A stretch of DNA of 64,000 nt from Apostichopus japonicus. Its lineage: Eukaryota > Echinodermata > Holothuroidea > Aspidochirotida > Stichopodidae. Below are positions 29,397 through 43,800 of this stretch, piece after piece. A model generated the notes under the pieces. That model had not been told where the DNA came from. It saw only the letters and a list, made by a program, of their open reading frames with translations, and made no database searches. Position 1 is the first letter of the stretch. Each line of letters opens with the position of its first letter. A program made the translations under genes and the position numbers. The stretch covers positions 13,761,001 through 13,825,000 of the forward strand of contig NC_092561.1 of assembly GCF_037975245.1 (NCBI RefSeq), given 5' to 3'.

Positions 29397-30227
29397 ATTT
29401 TATAGTTTCTTTCTTGCTGTTACCATCTACCCCCCCCCCCCCTGCTAAATTAATGTCGGGTAGCCCAGTACTGCGTGACTTTGATGTTGTATCACGTTTC
29501 GGAAAATAAACGTTTGCACTGGTTGCCCCGTAATAATGGAAGATGGTGTTGATTTAGGCCTAATTATCAATAGCTATCCAGATGGTCGGGGCCGAGCGAT
29601 CCCAAGCGCACCTTATTGGGCCAACACCTTGGCACCCCGTTCTCCAGTAGGCTCACTGCACAAACCACATCTAAGTTCTATCACCCAAATAAGGCTTAAA
29701 ATAACGATAAAATGTTTCAAACTTTGCCATTTCTCTCACTGCTACAGCTATACAACAGAATACGTACGAACGTTTTATATGCCTATCACTCAGACACTGT
29801 GTATGCATATTATGTGTGTTAGATGGAACACGTATATCGCGTGGTTGTGTCATAGCACAAATGAGCCATTTTTGACAGGGCATGCGGTACAAATCCATTA
29901 TTCATGTGAAGAAATCACAAAATTCCTGTCGACTGACGGAACTCGCGATCTTTAAGAATGTTACATAAGGGAGGAACATAATAGTTGTAACAAATTATGA
30001 CTCAGTATAGGTAGGTGGCTTAAAATGTGCACCACAAGTAAGGGGACATTTGATATTGTGTCCCCTTATCTCAAAACGTGGGGGACATGTCCCCTCAGTC
30101 CCCCAGGATTGACGCCCATGAGTTAGAGCCTTGAATAACCACTTGATTAGTTTGGTGTCAGCCAGGTAGGGCAAAACAGAAAGTAAGAACAGCAACAGTA
30201 AAGATAAACCCCGTTTACAGATATTCC

Positions 30228-30305
30228 GGATTTCCTGATTACGGGTATATTAGCGATTTTGTATTACAAATATTCCTGATTACGGGTATATTAGTGATTT
30301 TGTAC
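30228..30305. repeat. Two-copy tandem repeat of about 45 bp
   Basis: Two adjacent copies of TTCCTGATTACGGGTATATT followed by AG(C/T)GATTTTGTA. Confidence 0.8.
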
Positions 30306-30928
30306 ACATGATCATATTGGAAGTAGTTTGCTTATGGTGACGGATGATCAACACTTCAAGCAATTAGCAATGCAATTAGCAAGCAATAGCACAATTAGCA
30401 ATTCAAATATTGCTATTCAAAGACATAAATCACTTGGTGATATTTTACAATAGCAATAACAAAGAAGACGATAAGATGACTAAATTTAATAGCTATAGCA
30501 AATATAACACAGGCAAGCTAACTGGAAAACATTCATTAAAAGATGGTAAGTGCCGAGCGAGATGCAGGCTATGGTTCAATGACAGTTTGTCAATGATAAT
30601 ATAAGATAATGTAACGTGGGTTTATCTGTTAAGGTATATCTTTTATACATTTGGTATATACTTAGGAACTAAACTCACTTTTTAATAACTTTCGTTTTCG
30701 TGACCATAATACAAAAATTCATACTGCAATATCCCAAATAAACTTTAGTTCATTATTCTCTTCGCTTTCATGCATTGTTACTTAAAATACAACTTAAAAT
30801 ACATATTCTGCATGACATTAGGGTTAAATATTTGTTTTACCTCGAGACCGAAGCGATTTCATATCTCTCCCTTAAGTGTTGTGAAACATTCGTAGGTACT
30901 GAAATAACTTGAAATAATCTTCTATGAG

Positions 30929-31740
30929 TTACTTTTTAGGCATTTTAAGCAACAACAACTCGGTTGGCTTCATTCTCTTACGTTTCCCAAGTTTGTTCAA
31001 ACTTGATGATCCTTCTGACGTATTTGTTGTTGACCGGGTTTCTGATTTCGGGGATCTCGTTGCGAAAGCTCTAAAGATCTTCTTCAGTTCCGGGTTGCTC
31101 AAAGAGAGTAGAAGGAACAAGACCACTCCTTGACTCGAAAAGAAGATGCAGAAGAGATAATCAAACAGGAAGGTTTTACGATCAAGGGCTGCCAAGAATC
31201 CGAACACCCAAGAGATTCCGAGAACAAACCAGAACATCACACCGTGTCGAACCCTGGCCAGGATCTCGTCTCTTTTGGAGTGCTTCTGCACTCGTGATAC
31301 AAGTAGAGGGCGACATACAACTACATTGACGATCCAAATGTAGATAAGGAGGTTGAAGATACAGAGGACGCAAACTTCTAGTACGAAACCATAGTAAAGA
31401 CCAGGACCGGGATGGAGGAAGCAGCTAAAAATAACACAAAATAACTTTTAAAACTCTTATATTTAAGGTTATTTACAGAGAGTTACAATATTAAAATAGT
31501 ACGCTTAATTATTGTACGCTAATGGCATTTCCACGAATAAATGTTAGTCTACACTTTATATTTGAATACCTACTAGTGTATTTCTTGGACTGTCTGGCTT
31601 TTATCGAAGACTGCGACCAAAACTGCTGGAATGACTGGAACACCTGCAATATGAGTATAAATTAATCACAGAAAAACTCATATAATGTTCCAACTCATTG
31701 CCGTTCAAGTATGAATATAATATATAGGTATAAATAGATA

Positions 31741-31811
<71 letters not shown>

Positions 31812-34800
31812 TATTCATATAATTAAAATCAGTTTATTACCGTATCCGACACAGCATGAAACTACCAAAAACTGCTGGATATTGGATTTATCTCTCTTGA
31901 CAAACATGATATAGAGGTAAATGGCTTCTATTGACATCCATAACACTAAAACCAAGCCAAAGTAATGTACTATTGCCGACACAACGGAACACTCTGTTGA
32001 CTTCGGAACAGCTTTCGTGCTTAACAAAAACGCCACGTAAAACGCAAGAAGAGATATGCACAGGTTCAAGTGGATGTAAATCGGTTTCTTCATTCGTAAG
32101 GTTCTGAAAGTGTAAAGAAAGTTTACGAAGGGTTTATAGACCAATATGTTCAAATCCTCAGGTTAAAAATAATATTTTCACCATATAGGAAATGTGATTT
32201 CAATACAGAAACTAATTTGGAAACTATACATCAACGGTTACAATATTTTCGGTATTTGTAAGCTTTTTATAGATTTTGTTCGTACTAAGCTAACTCTAGC
32301 TAATTCAAAGTATAGCAAAAGTGGACTTACTTCAGACTCAGGAATGTAACGATGGATAGCATAAGACAGATACAGGATACGGCAGATCCAATTAAAGTGA
32401 TCCAGTAAAGGGATTCATGACTCGGTAAAGGATCACTCTTGCCAATTCGCTGTGAAGGAACAGACATCGTCATAGATAACCTAAATAAAGCTTTGCGCAG
32501 TCTGCCCTAATTTTAGTACCATGTACTGCTGGACAAATTACATACTGTAACGCCATACCCAATATCGTCAAGTAATTAATCGTAATACAATGAGTAAATC
32601 GGTCAATGTAGGCTAATCAGTCTTAAATGCACACTGGACGAAAATGATCCTTAACATAAAAGAGATCCCTAAACAGGATTGTAAATTATTGTCATAAAAT
32701 AAGGTAATGAATATAGTAAACAAAGGATTGGTTTTATTGATTAAATGTGGTATCAACAATAAATAAAGTAACGTAAGTTAGTATCTCTAATTAGTTTAAT
32801 ACATACAGTAATCACTCTGTTAAGGTTTCAATCAAGAACAATGCAAAATGAGTTTATTATGCAACTAGTTGTTTTAATAATATATGGTGTATATTATACC
32901 GCACAGACTTTAAACACTATACGGACACCATCTTTCCGGATGATATCGTCCTGCGGACACAATTTTCAGGGATTCCACAACTCATAATCCTCTCATCGTC
33001 CTTCCCTTTCATCTCACCTCTCATTTTGTGTGTCTTAATTTGCTCTATTCATTTCTCGTTTTTACAATTTAATAGTCTGTCCATCTCCGTGTCTTATTGT
33101 GTCCTTAGTACTGTTTTCGTTTCAGTCAGCCTCTAAAGAAGACGCTGCTGGGATCGAACGTCAGGCCCTCTTACTTTTGCATATTAACTTGCATAGGCTC
33201 TTTTGTAGTTGATAATCAGTTTTTTTAACCGTTTTTCTCCAAAAGAATATTACCTTCACTTCACACTGATATTTTTATAATACATTAGCGCAACCACCCC
33301 CAATGCCCTATTGTGCACACCCAATCTATATCAGGAACTCCGAAGGCCACAATACAAATTGAACCAGCTGAATAAAGGTTGTCAATTATTCAGTATGGAT
33401 ATTAAACATATACCCTTATAGAATATTTCCATATGTAAAATGTTTCCAGGTGATCACCAATATTAGCTGTTGTCACAAACTTCACCGGCTAGTAGTATGT
33501 TTATTAGATCCTCCTGCAATTAGCAGGATCTCGCGAGGAAGCCTAATTGGCTTATCAAAGCCGCAAGTTGACCCAAGTCAGTCTTTTACATTCATATTGA
33601 ACGTCAATGATTATGAAGTGTTAATTGTCAACAACTCTGTAACTGGACGACATACATTAATCTGGGAGTGACTAGCACCGGGGACCTTATGATTGAAAGG
33701 CACCGACGTTAACCACTGAGCTAACACTCAAAGTAGTCGAATACAACACAATGCCGATGCATCTTTAAACTAGCTAATACGTGACCAATTGTCGACGTAA
33801 TCACACGCACACTGCCAGAATATATTCAAGACTGTTGACGTGACGAACCTATTAGTTTAGAGTATAGGGTTGAGCTCAGTTAAGAGAATGAAGTTAAAGC
33901 AGAATTTCCTTAACATTTTCTTAACTAGTACAGGCCTGTATGTCTCGAGGTCTAGGTTTCGAACCTTTATATCTAGGTATAGGTCTCGAGCCACCATGTC
34001 TCGGTCTCTGCTACAACACTAATATTCATCCAGTTTACAAATAAGGAGTAGGTAATCTTGTACGGAACGATACTATTTTAAAGGAATATTGTTACGTGCA
34101 ATCGAGATCCTGTCTGCCAAACGTCTTCAATTAACATGTTACAGTTAACTTTACACACACACACAGACACGCAATATGGTAACTTACGATCAGAACTGCA
34201 AAGCTTCCAAGACGGTTGCATGAACATCTCGTTCGTCTTTGTTTCTTGTAAGTCACAACCGCTTTAGACCATTCTTTCTCGACATTGTCCCAACGTACGC
34301 AGTCCTCCGATTCGATTCTCTCTCCACTTTGTAATGTTATCTGTCGATTAATCGAGAAGATGTGGTTATTCAAGTCTACTCCTTACTAACTTATAAGACG
34401 TCTGAGAATTGAAAATATAGCTGTTTAATATATCGGTAATGGTTCGGGCTAACTCAAACTAATGCTTTTCTATACGATAAGTACCAACTAAAGGATGATA
34501 GTAGATTTAAACAGGCGTAGGAACAGGTGAGGGGGAAAGGGGTTCACTGCCCTCCCCCAACTTTAAAGTGGGGGCGGGATTTGTTTTGCCCCTGCAGTTT
34601 TTGAAGTAGATGCACTCCACAGCAGTGCTTTATCATTTTACCAGACCCTTTTTATTACGGTAAAGGAGTGTCAGGTAATGAAATTATCGATTTCCCGATT
34701 CATATATATCTTATAATGCGTCTAATTTTGATTTACTTTATCTCCAAATTTTGAACAAAAGGCCAAATAAAGTAATATTTAAACTCGTACAGTGCTGCAA

Positions 34801-37800
34801 TTGATTTAATGCTATACGAATGGCTCATGTAACAACGATGATTTTTAAGTCTTTTGGTGCATAATAGAATTGACAGTCAGCTTGCTTTTAAACGTGGATT
34901 AGAGGAATGATTCACTGTGAAACCAGAAAGCCATGGAATAGCTAGTTATTCCTTGTCAAGTTTTATATGAGACCATTTCATGTATCACTGTACACATACC
35001 ATCTTTATGTTTGATCTCAAAGAGGTGAAATGACTATTTTTGCTCCAAGAAGCGGAGAAGACACTCCACTGAGTCATGTCACGTTAATCTTTGTCTTTCT
35101 CATTCTTAATGGAAAAGTGTCTACGGTGGTTAGTTCTATTTTGCAATACGAATTGACCGGTTATTTATAGTAAGGAAATATTCACCCTATCAACTTACCG
35201 GGTCAGTGACGAACATCGCAGTGACGTTTGAATTCGTTGGGTTGATGCTCTGTGTAGTTTGGTTGCCTTCTATTTTAACAGCGATAACTTGACTTCCGAC
35301 GATCTCTCTTGAAGAGAACTCTGACGTGTTGGTATCATTAACAGATTTCAAAGGCTCAGATGCAGGCACAAAGAGTATTGGGTTATCGTAGATGATGAAA
35401 CTGATAGGAACATTGGAGTTGTTGTTAGAGCTACCTAAAATATAGATTAAGATAAAATAAACACTTAGATGATATTCCGACCCAAAAAATCCCGTTTATT
35501 TAATCGGAAGCCTCTTTTAAATTGTGGAGTTATACATTAAGAAGAACGGATTGGAGAAGCACAGGTAAATGTATAACAGAGAACCTTGATATACAAGTAG
35601 ATTGTCAGTACCATTTGAGTACAGCTGGAGATACTCTGCAGGAATAGATATAACTGTCTTTGCCGCTGCCAGGTCATCCTGTTCATCTAACATCCGGGTA
35701 TCACCGAGGGCGCTGTTATTGTTTGATTTTTTGCTGGATTGTGCAACAGTCCCGAAGCTGAGACTGGTCTTAATATGTCTTGGGTTCACTTTGAGAGCTT
35801 TGATGCCAATTTTATCTGTGATTTGAGTGTAGTTTCCATCCTTGGTCTGTAAGTTTGATATTTGTTGTTCCAGAGCGTCTAGCACTCTCCCCGTTTCTGC
35901 TGAGCTCATCTGCACAATCTCTTCATCTAACTTCATTAAATTATTTACAGTATTGACGATTGGACGAGTGATCTGAAAATAAATAAATAAAAATATACAG
36001 GGTAACATTCAGCACAAACGTGGTAAGTAACACAAGTTTTATACATGTGTTTTCTAATTGCACATCATCAAACGATCAACTTATTTCCTCATAAAACGGT
36101 ATTACAGTAAGAAAATCGATAGTGTTCAAATAATTGTTGTACGGTATTTAATTTAGACAGAGTTTTTAACTGCTTTCACTTTTTGCCGAGTTTGTTGCCC
36201 TACTTAAACTGCAAATACACAATAAACAACAACATTGAAACACTTATTCGAGTTAATTTCACTTTAGTTTTCTTTCAAACCTTAGTGCACATGTTGTTAA
36301 AGTTCATTAGGGTATATATAATTGGACGAACTCATGAGAACATTGTTATTGAAACATATTTAGAGTATAATAAAAAATATCGTTAATATATATTAGTAAC
36401 CTATTAAGGATTATTTACTGCATACATTAGCCCTGTTGGTATTCTTTATGACATTTAGGTCTTTCTGGGTTATATAAATCACTGTTATAATATACTTCCT
36501 TGTGTAATATCAGCCTCATTTGGATGAAGTATTACGTTCAAATGAAGTGTTTAAGGTGTTTCTCTGATGTGATTTTCGTCTAATTATGTTGCGGTATACG
36601 ACTTTTTAGAGACTTCCTTGGACTGAACGAAACCCTGCAGGCCTCTACCTCCCCCCCCCCCCAAAAAAAAAAAAATTATTCCTGCAACAACAACAAAGGC
36701 CGAAATGGTGAATTTTCTCCCTTATTAGATGGAGTGCGCAACATGCTTGTCACGCAATGATGAATTAATGGTCTATGATATCTTCTTTACTCTCATGAAA
36801 TCATAAAACACGTTTACGTATGTTTTCGTCTTTTCTGTACATTTGACCCCGTTCAGGAATCATTACAGTTTGGCTTTTGTAAGCATCATTCTGCATAATT
36901 TCAAACTGATTTACCAGGCCCTGCTCTCAACGCAATTATACACCTATCGATAATGGCTAACTGTTAAATGATTTCTTCCAGCTCAGGTTCGATGATATCT
37001 GAGAATATTTGTATTTGCCAGACTGGTCTATAGGAGTAAATACGCTTGCTGGTTTGCTTCCTTTACCAATGGGCAACAATCGACGTTCCAAGCCTACCTA
37101 CTTGCGGGAAATTTGGAGAAACAGTCACGGCATGTGTCGCCTCTGACAATGGGCGAGATACGAGACTCATGCGTGAGATTATAACGTTGGTGGATATAAT
37201 GCTTAATCTTTTGTTCATTTACTACAGTTGTGGGATTACTCTTTCTATGAGCTATTGCTTTTTACTTTGAAATCTGAAAACGCTACAGACGGTAGCTCAT
37301 AGTTGGGACATTTAAACCCAACTTGAATTATGTTCACAAAAGCAACTTTGAAAAAATTGGCGAACACATAAAATGCATAGCACTGTCTCTCTCCCATAAA
37401 ACAGCACCAACTATAACAACTGATTGCTTAGGGATTTTCTCTGGATATAGTAGCTAAATTCTCAGGGAAATTATTGCAAAGTGGCTACAATGTAGTTGAC
37501 TTGGTCACGCCAATGATGTTATATCATAAAGTGATCAAATAAAAAATAAATAAAAAAAAAACCTCAAATAGTGAATGGTAAATATTTTATTACGTTAACA
37601 GAAGGCTCTCCCAGGTGTGCCAGCGTTTCCATGAAATCGGCGATATCCTCTAGCCGACCAGTATCTTCTTCCACATACTTGACGTTACTTGTGGCTGTTT
37701 CAATCACTTTAGCTGCCTCAAAGACCTTGTTATCGGTTACATTTTCTTGCTTAAGAGACTGATGATAGAATTTGTACAAGTATACAGATTGTTAGTCTAA

Positions 37801-40800
37801 TGTTACATTTTAGATGATAACTTGTTTAAAGCAGTTTCCTATAGTCAGGTCTGTATTACTTCAAAAAGGGTTGTAAAAGTTAAGACAATTCAAAATGTAT
37901 GCGTAGGCACAATTGTTTATACGTGCATGCTGAGAGTGTTTCAGAGAGACCCACTTACTTGAACAAAGGTACTGCTGAATTAATTGGGGTTTAATTAGAG
38001 AGACTCACGTACATTTACAACAGTACTGCTGAACTAACTGAGATTGAATGTATTGAGAGAGTTACTTACTTATACAACGGTACTGCTGAACTAAATGGGG
38101 ATTAAATGTGTTTAGAGAGACTCACTTACCTGTGCAACGGTGCTGCTGAACTAATTGGTCTGAAGGTGTTTAGAGAGAGTTACTTACTTATACAACGGTT
38201 CTGCTGAGCTAACTAGGATTTAATGTGTGTAGAGAGATTCACTTAAATGTACAACGGTACTGCTGAACTAACTGAGGTTGAAGGTGTTTAGAGACTCACT
38301 TACCTGTGCAATGATACTGCTGAACTAACTGGGATTGAAGGTGTGTAGAGAGAATCACTTACCTGTGCAACGGTATTGCTGAACTAAATGGGTTTGAAGG
38401 TGTTTAGAGAGAGTCACTTATCTGTGCAACGGTACTGATGAACTAACTGGGACTGAAGGTGTTTAGAGAGACTCCCTTATTTGTGCAACGGTACTGCTGA
38501 ACTAACTGGGATTGAAGGTGTGTAGAGAAACTCACTTATCTGTGCAACGGTACTGCTGAACTAACCGGGGATTGAAGGTGTTTATTGAGACTCCCTTAAT
38601 TGTTCAACGGTATTGTTGAACTAAATGGGATTGAAGGTGTGTAGTGAGAGTCACTTAAATGTACCATGGTATACTGCTGAACTAACCGGGGATTGAAGGT
38701 GTTTATTGAGACTCTCTTAATTTTGCAACGGTATTGCTGAACTAAATGGGATTGAAGGTGTTTAGAGACTCACTTACCTGTGCAATGATACTGCTGAACT
38801 AACTGGGATTGAAGGTGTGTAGAGAGAATCACTTACCTGTGCAACGGTATTGCTGAACTAAATGGGTCTGGAGGTGTTTAGAGAGACTCCCTTATTTGTG
38901 CAACGGTACTGATGAACTAACTGGGATTGAAGGTGTGTAGAGAAACTCACTTATCTGTGTAACGGTACTGTTGAACTAACTGGGATAGAAGGTGTTTAGC
39001 GGGAGTTACTTCCATGTGCAACGGTACTGCTGAACTAACTAGACCTGAATGTGTTGTTGTGTATTATGTGTAATTTAATCTTAGGTAATTCTTTGATATA
39101 AATTTAAAAAACACGTGTAGCTACTTAAGCAAAGTATTATACTGGGTAAGTTGTTGTTTTAGTAAGAAACGATAGCCATTGATGGTTGTTGACAACGATT
39201 CCGAACTACATTGAACAACCTGTGTGTTAAGTGTAATATGTATTTTGTTGTAACATTGCCTTAGGGCATGAAAAAGATGAACATTTTTCTTACTGCATAT
39301 AGTGAGATACAACTGATTCTATCTATGGAGTTATAATGCAACCTCTGTTTGCTACAAGCCTACCGCCACTTATCTGGATATCATCAATAGCTACCCCCAG
39401 TCCCCAAACACACCCACGACTGTGCGTGCTAAACTTGGACGGAAATGTATTTGACAGTTTCATTAATCCCTGTTGTCACCCCGAATTTTTGGAATCTATT
39501 GGTCAGGAGCAGATTAAAATGTGTCAACTAATTACGTAATTAAATTTCTCCATGGCTTAACACGCATTGAATAAAAAATTCGATCTGTATGACCAATGGC
39601 TGTATATGTTACAAACGCATCACTGTGTGAGTTCTTACGTCAGTAGCAGTCTTTACTTCATTCTCTATCGTTTCAAATTCTAAAAGACAAAATAAGAAAA
39701 AAAATGGTTCATATAAATATGAAATATTGATGATACGATGTGGAATTAAATATCACTGTTCAGCATCCATCAGTTGCATTTGATTTTCTGTCTTTATGGA
39801 GGAAGTAAAACGAAGAAATGGGGAAATGTTTATTTTAGAATATGTGGTTATGATGGCTAATATAATGTAATTGCAATACGTGTTGCATTAGCATCAATGC
39901 AACTTGTAAACACTCCACGAAAGGAACAAGGGATTAATATGTCAATTGCTCTCCAATTAAACCGAAACCATTCACAATTGTGAAAATATAGTAAATATAA
40001 AAATAATGATGGTACAAAATGGAATAAGATCTCCCACTTCAGCAGTCACGAGTTGCATATGATGTTCTGTCCTTACAATGTAAACAATACAACAACAATG
40101 TAAATTGTCCATGGATACTTTTTTTTTTAAGAAAAAGTCGCCCAGGAAAGAACCTGGGCACGAAAATCAAACTACCGAACGACTGATCCGCTCCCAACCC
40201 AATCCCCTCGCATCGAGACTGTGACTATGTGATCATCGTCGGGTGTGTATTCCCCTCGAACGGGAACAGATACTACACATGATCTTCGCCAAAGGCCGAG
40301 AAGCGATTGTCCATGGATAACTCCTGGAGCTATTGGCATTTAGAGGATCGTGAACATATAGAAACAGATGTCACTCATTAGTGAAGGAAAAAATGAACTA
40401 CTATTGATGTTGACCTTGATGAAAGAAAAAGCTATCGTTTAACAATAACATAGAAGCAGCTGTAATGAAACGGTGAAGTGGACTCTATGGAGGAAGTAAA
40501 ACGTAGAAATGCACGGGGCAAATATTTATATTAGAATATGCCGTAATGATAGTTAATATTATATTATTGCAATACGTGTTTCATTAGCATCAAGGCAACT
40601 AGTAACCACTCCACGAAATTAACAAAGGGATTATTATTTCAAGTGCTCTCCAATTAAACCGAAACTATGCACAATTGTAGATGTAAATGCATTTTTGAGA
40701 AATGTAAGCTTATCATTAAATAAGTGGCCATGCATACAGACCAGGAAACTCGAAAGTCTCACTAAAATTGTCAGTCAGGTGAAAAGTATATTTGGAGTTT

Positions 40801-43800
40801 ATACTATAATTGTTTTGACAGGTCTTACAGACATAATATCCTATTCGAAACTGCGCAGTGGCTTAAAGCAGCACTTTGCGTCTTTTTCTATGGTTTTTCT
40901 CAACCTCACTGATTCCACAATGCTATAACGACATACATAACTAGCTTATCTATTCAAATCTTGCTTCAAATGGTGGCATAATAGTCGAAAAATTTACAAC
41001 TTTCAACTTTGTTTCTCTCAAAGATATTTTCCGTTGAGGCCAAATAAACCTCGCCCATAATATGAATATTTAGAAAGTTACGAACGTCATTGGCCAATAG
41101 GTAATACAACACCATGCTTGATTTGTGTAGATTGTCTATGGCAGTTCTACCAGGGAGCTGTTAGAATCCAGCTCGCTGGTTGTACCAAGTTACTAACTCA
41201 ACGTTTTGAATCTATTTTTAGCAAGGGCTCATAACTAAACCTGCATCTCTGATTGGTTAAATTCAAACTAGTGGGTTGGAGGAACTGTGTGCGATTAATA
41301 TTAATGTGTAATTTGTCGGAGGACAGTTTTCTCATTATCTGCAAATGTCCTTGATTTCTCGCCAATTAACGCTTTTGGCAGGGAAGAAACTTGGCTAATA
41401 TCTTAGTTTGCTGTTTTGTGATTGATATATGTAAACAACTCGATGGACTTGTCAAAAAAATGGAAAACGGCGACAAAACGCAAAATGCTGCTTTAACTCT
41501 TCCTTTGTATATATTTTCATATCCTCTATATTGAAGGTGGTTCACCCAATACATCAACACTTACCAAAATTAGTCATAAGGCTCCTTGTAGGCAAGCAGA
41601 CATGCATTTTAGCCACCGTTGAAGTAAGAACATGCAAACTTAGTAGGTGTATCTCGTACATACAATATGATGGACTTTCAAGTATCAGGACCACGCCAAA
41701 CGATTGTGTGGTTAACTATGTACATACTGCTTTGACTTACCAACCATGCTGTTTTCAAATTTCCAAATCGAAACTCTCTCGAAGCCGCCGCATTTCTCCC
41801 CACCGGTGCATTTAATACCATTTACTATGCATTCCGAATCGACCCGTCTCTTCACTGAATCTGGTCGTTGGTTGGTACAGATACATTTGTCTCCTTGGGT
41901 CAGCAGAAAAAGCTGAAAATTTTGGCAAGTTTCTAAGCACTTTGCGACATCTAAATCAGCCTTAGGTTGATTGAATGGAATTGAAACTTCGTTAGTATTT
42001 TCGTAGCAACCTTGGTATGTATTTCCTGCGAAAAGTTAACAAATACGTTGTATGAAAACTTGAAACAAAAATATAGGTAAGGCAGTCAAAATTTGACAAA
42101 CCCTCAAATAGGATTTATCAAAATCTCAATATATATTCAAAATATTATTTCGAAGTATCAAACTTGGGCAAATTGATGCGTTTAACCAAATGACCGGTGT
42201 TGCAAACTTCTTTTCAATGTTGAAAGGATATTGTTGTGGCTAAAGTTGATTATAGGGTATTTGATGACTGAAACAGTAAATCGTGTTTTTGTCAGTTTAT
42301 GTCAAAATAAACCTGCGATACACAACAGTGTACTTTCCAGATTATTTCGGAGTGTATCAGTTTCCTTGACTCATACCTCAAGTTTTCATAGCTGAGTGGA
42401 TTGCTGCTTTTCAAACAATAATGGTTTGTCGGGTGGGGTTTAAATTTACAGACCGTTCACTCTAGAAAATGATGGACTTTCAATTACTATTATGATTAAC
42501 GAACGGGGACTTGTGAGTGGAATCCGTACTCTGTTGTCAGAAGCAGAAATCTTTCAAAAAGTTTAGGGTATGATTTATTAATCGAGATATAGACTACGAT
42601 ACAATCTGGAAATGTGTTGCTTAAAATATGAATCTAAGAGACTGACTTCGATCAACTTGCGGCTTTGATAAGCCAATGATGGCTTCTTCGCTAGTTCCTG
42701 CTTGCAGGAGGATCTAAAATACATACAAAATACATACAACTCGACCTGCAGAGATTAAGTTAGTACATATATACCTTTATACAAAGCTGCGACATTCTGC
42801 CCGCCACAGTTAATTGCGTCATAACAGGAAGTATCACAGTCGCTCGGCGGAGCAGCCTGAGCAGTGTCGTATATAGATATAGTAGACGGATTAGCACAGT
42901 AACACTTGAATCCGTCCTCTAAGCCAAACCATATACTGTTACTAGGGCAGAAATCCCTGCACGTCGAAATGCTCAGCGAACCAGGAAATAGTTTTTTACG
43001 AAGCCATAGATTCGACGTGTTACTGTAGAAACAGCCGATTTCCTGGCCAACTATATTAAAAAATTAAACGATAAAGAAACATGAAAACTTATCATAATTG
43101 TTTAAAAACAATTATATATGGCAACATGTAGATTCCTGAGAAAGACATGCAGTTTATCAAAAATTACTTTCCTTTGTAATTTATCTTGATTACAGGGCTT
43201 TATTATTTACAGTGATAAAATGAATTTCATGCTTCTTTTTTTTTCTTTCAAAGCGGCTGTCTTGAGACGAATGAAGCTAGTCTTAACCAGATTGTGACAC
43301 ATCTCTTTATATACATGTACATGTGCAACTCTCTGTTATACCTACCAGGCTACCAATGGAAAAGTACTTTTGTAGAAGTAAAATATAATATATGTTTACA
43401 TACTGTAACTGTTTAAAACTGCAACACACTGCATGATTGATGGGATCAATTTATTTTCTTCCAAAGATATTACTTTTCTTTGACCCTTTACATACGATAG
43501 TTACACGGGGAATTTCTGTTCATGGTTGGGAAATTCCTGCAGAACTTTCTTGTTACGTGGGTCCTTCCAATCACTTAAACATCCCAAGTTTAAGGTGGGC
43601 GCAAGGAAGCAGTTGAGGGAGGGGGCAACAATTTTGGAGTGCAAAAGCGCACCTGTATATAGTGTACGTTAGGGGCATAGGGAACACCCTCTAATTTAAT
43701 TTATGAATACTTTAATTAGTTCATGAAATTCACAATTATTACAAAACTATAATGCATGTAACCATGATCGTACATTCACATCGAGAGAGACTAGCAGTGA

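Larger units (their letters stand above)
27835..30900. other. Gene-free stretch downstream of the GPCR
   Basis: No exon was recognised. It holds a foldback repeat (29242-29396), a short tandem duplication (30228-30305), C runs near 29430 and repeat-like G/C-rich ends near 28950 and 30060. Frames at 28732-29100 and 29536-29955 show no family motif. Confidence 0.5.

Noticed and set aside
29536-29955. 139-codon plus-strand frame
   Set aside because: No family resemblance, low-confidence composition, and a stretch of repeat-like DNA around it.
33140-33170. Possible hammerhead-ribozyme-like core near CCTCTAAAGAAGACGCTGCT
   Set aside because: CTGANGA and GAAA core elements are not both present with pairing stems; more likely a fragment of a dispersed repeat.
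37933-39053. CRISPR-like periodic array
   Set aside because: Units are contiguous diverged copies without unique spacers, in an animal intron; it is a minisatellite.
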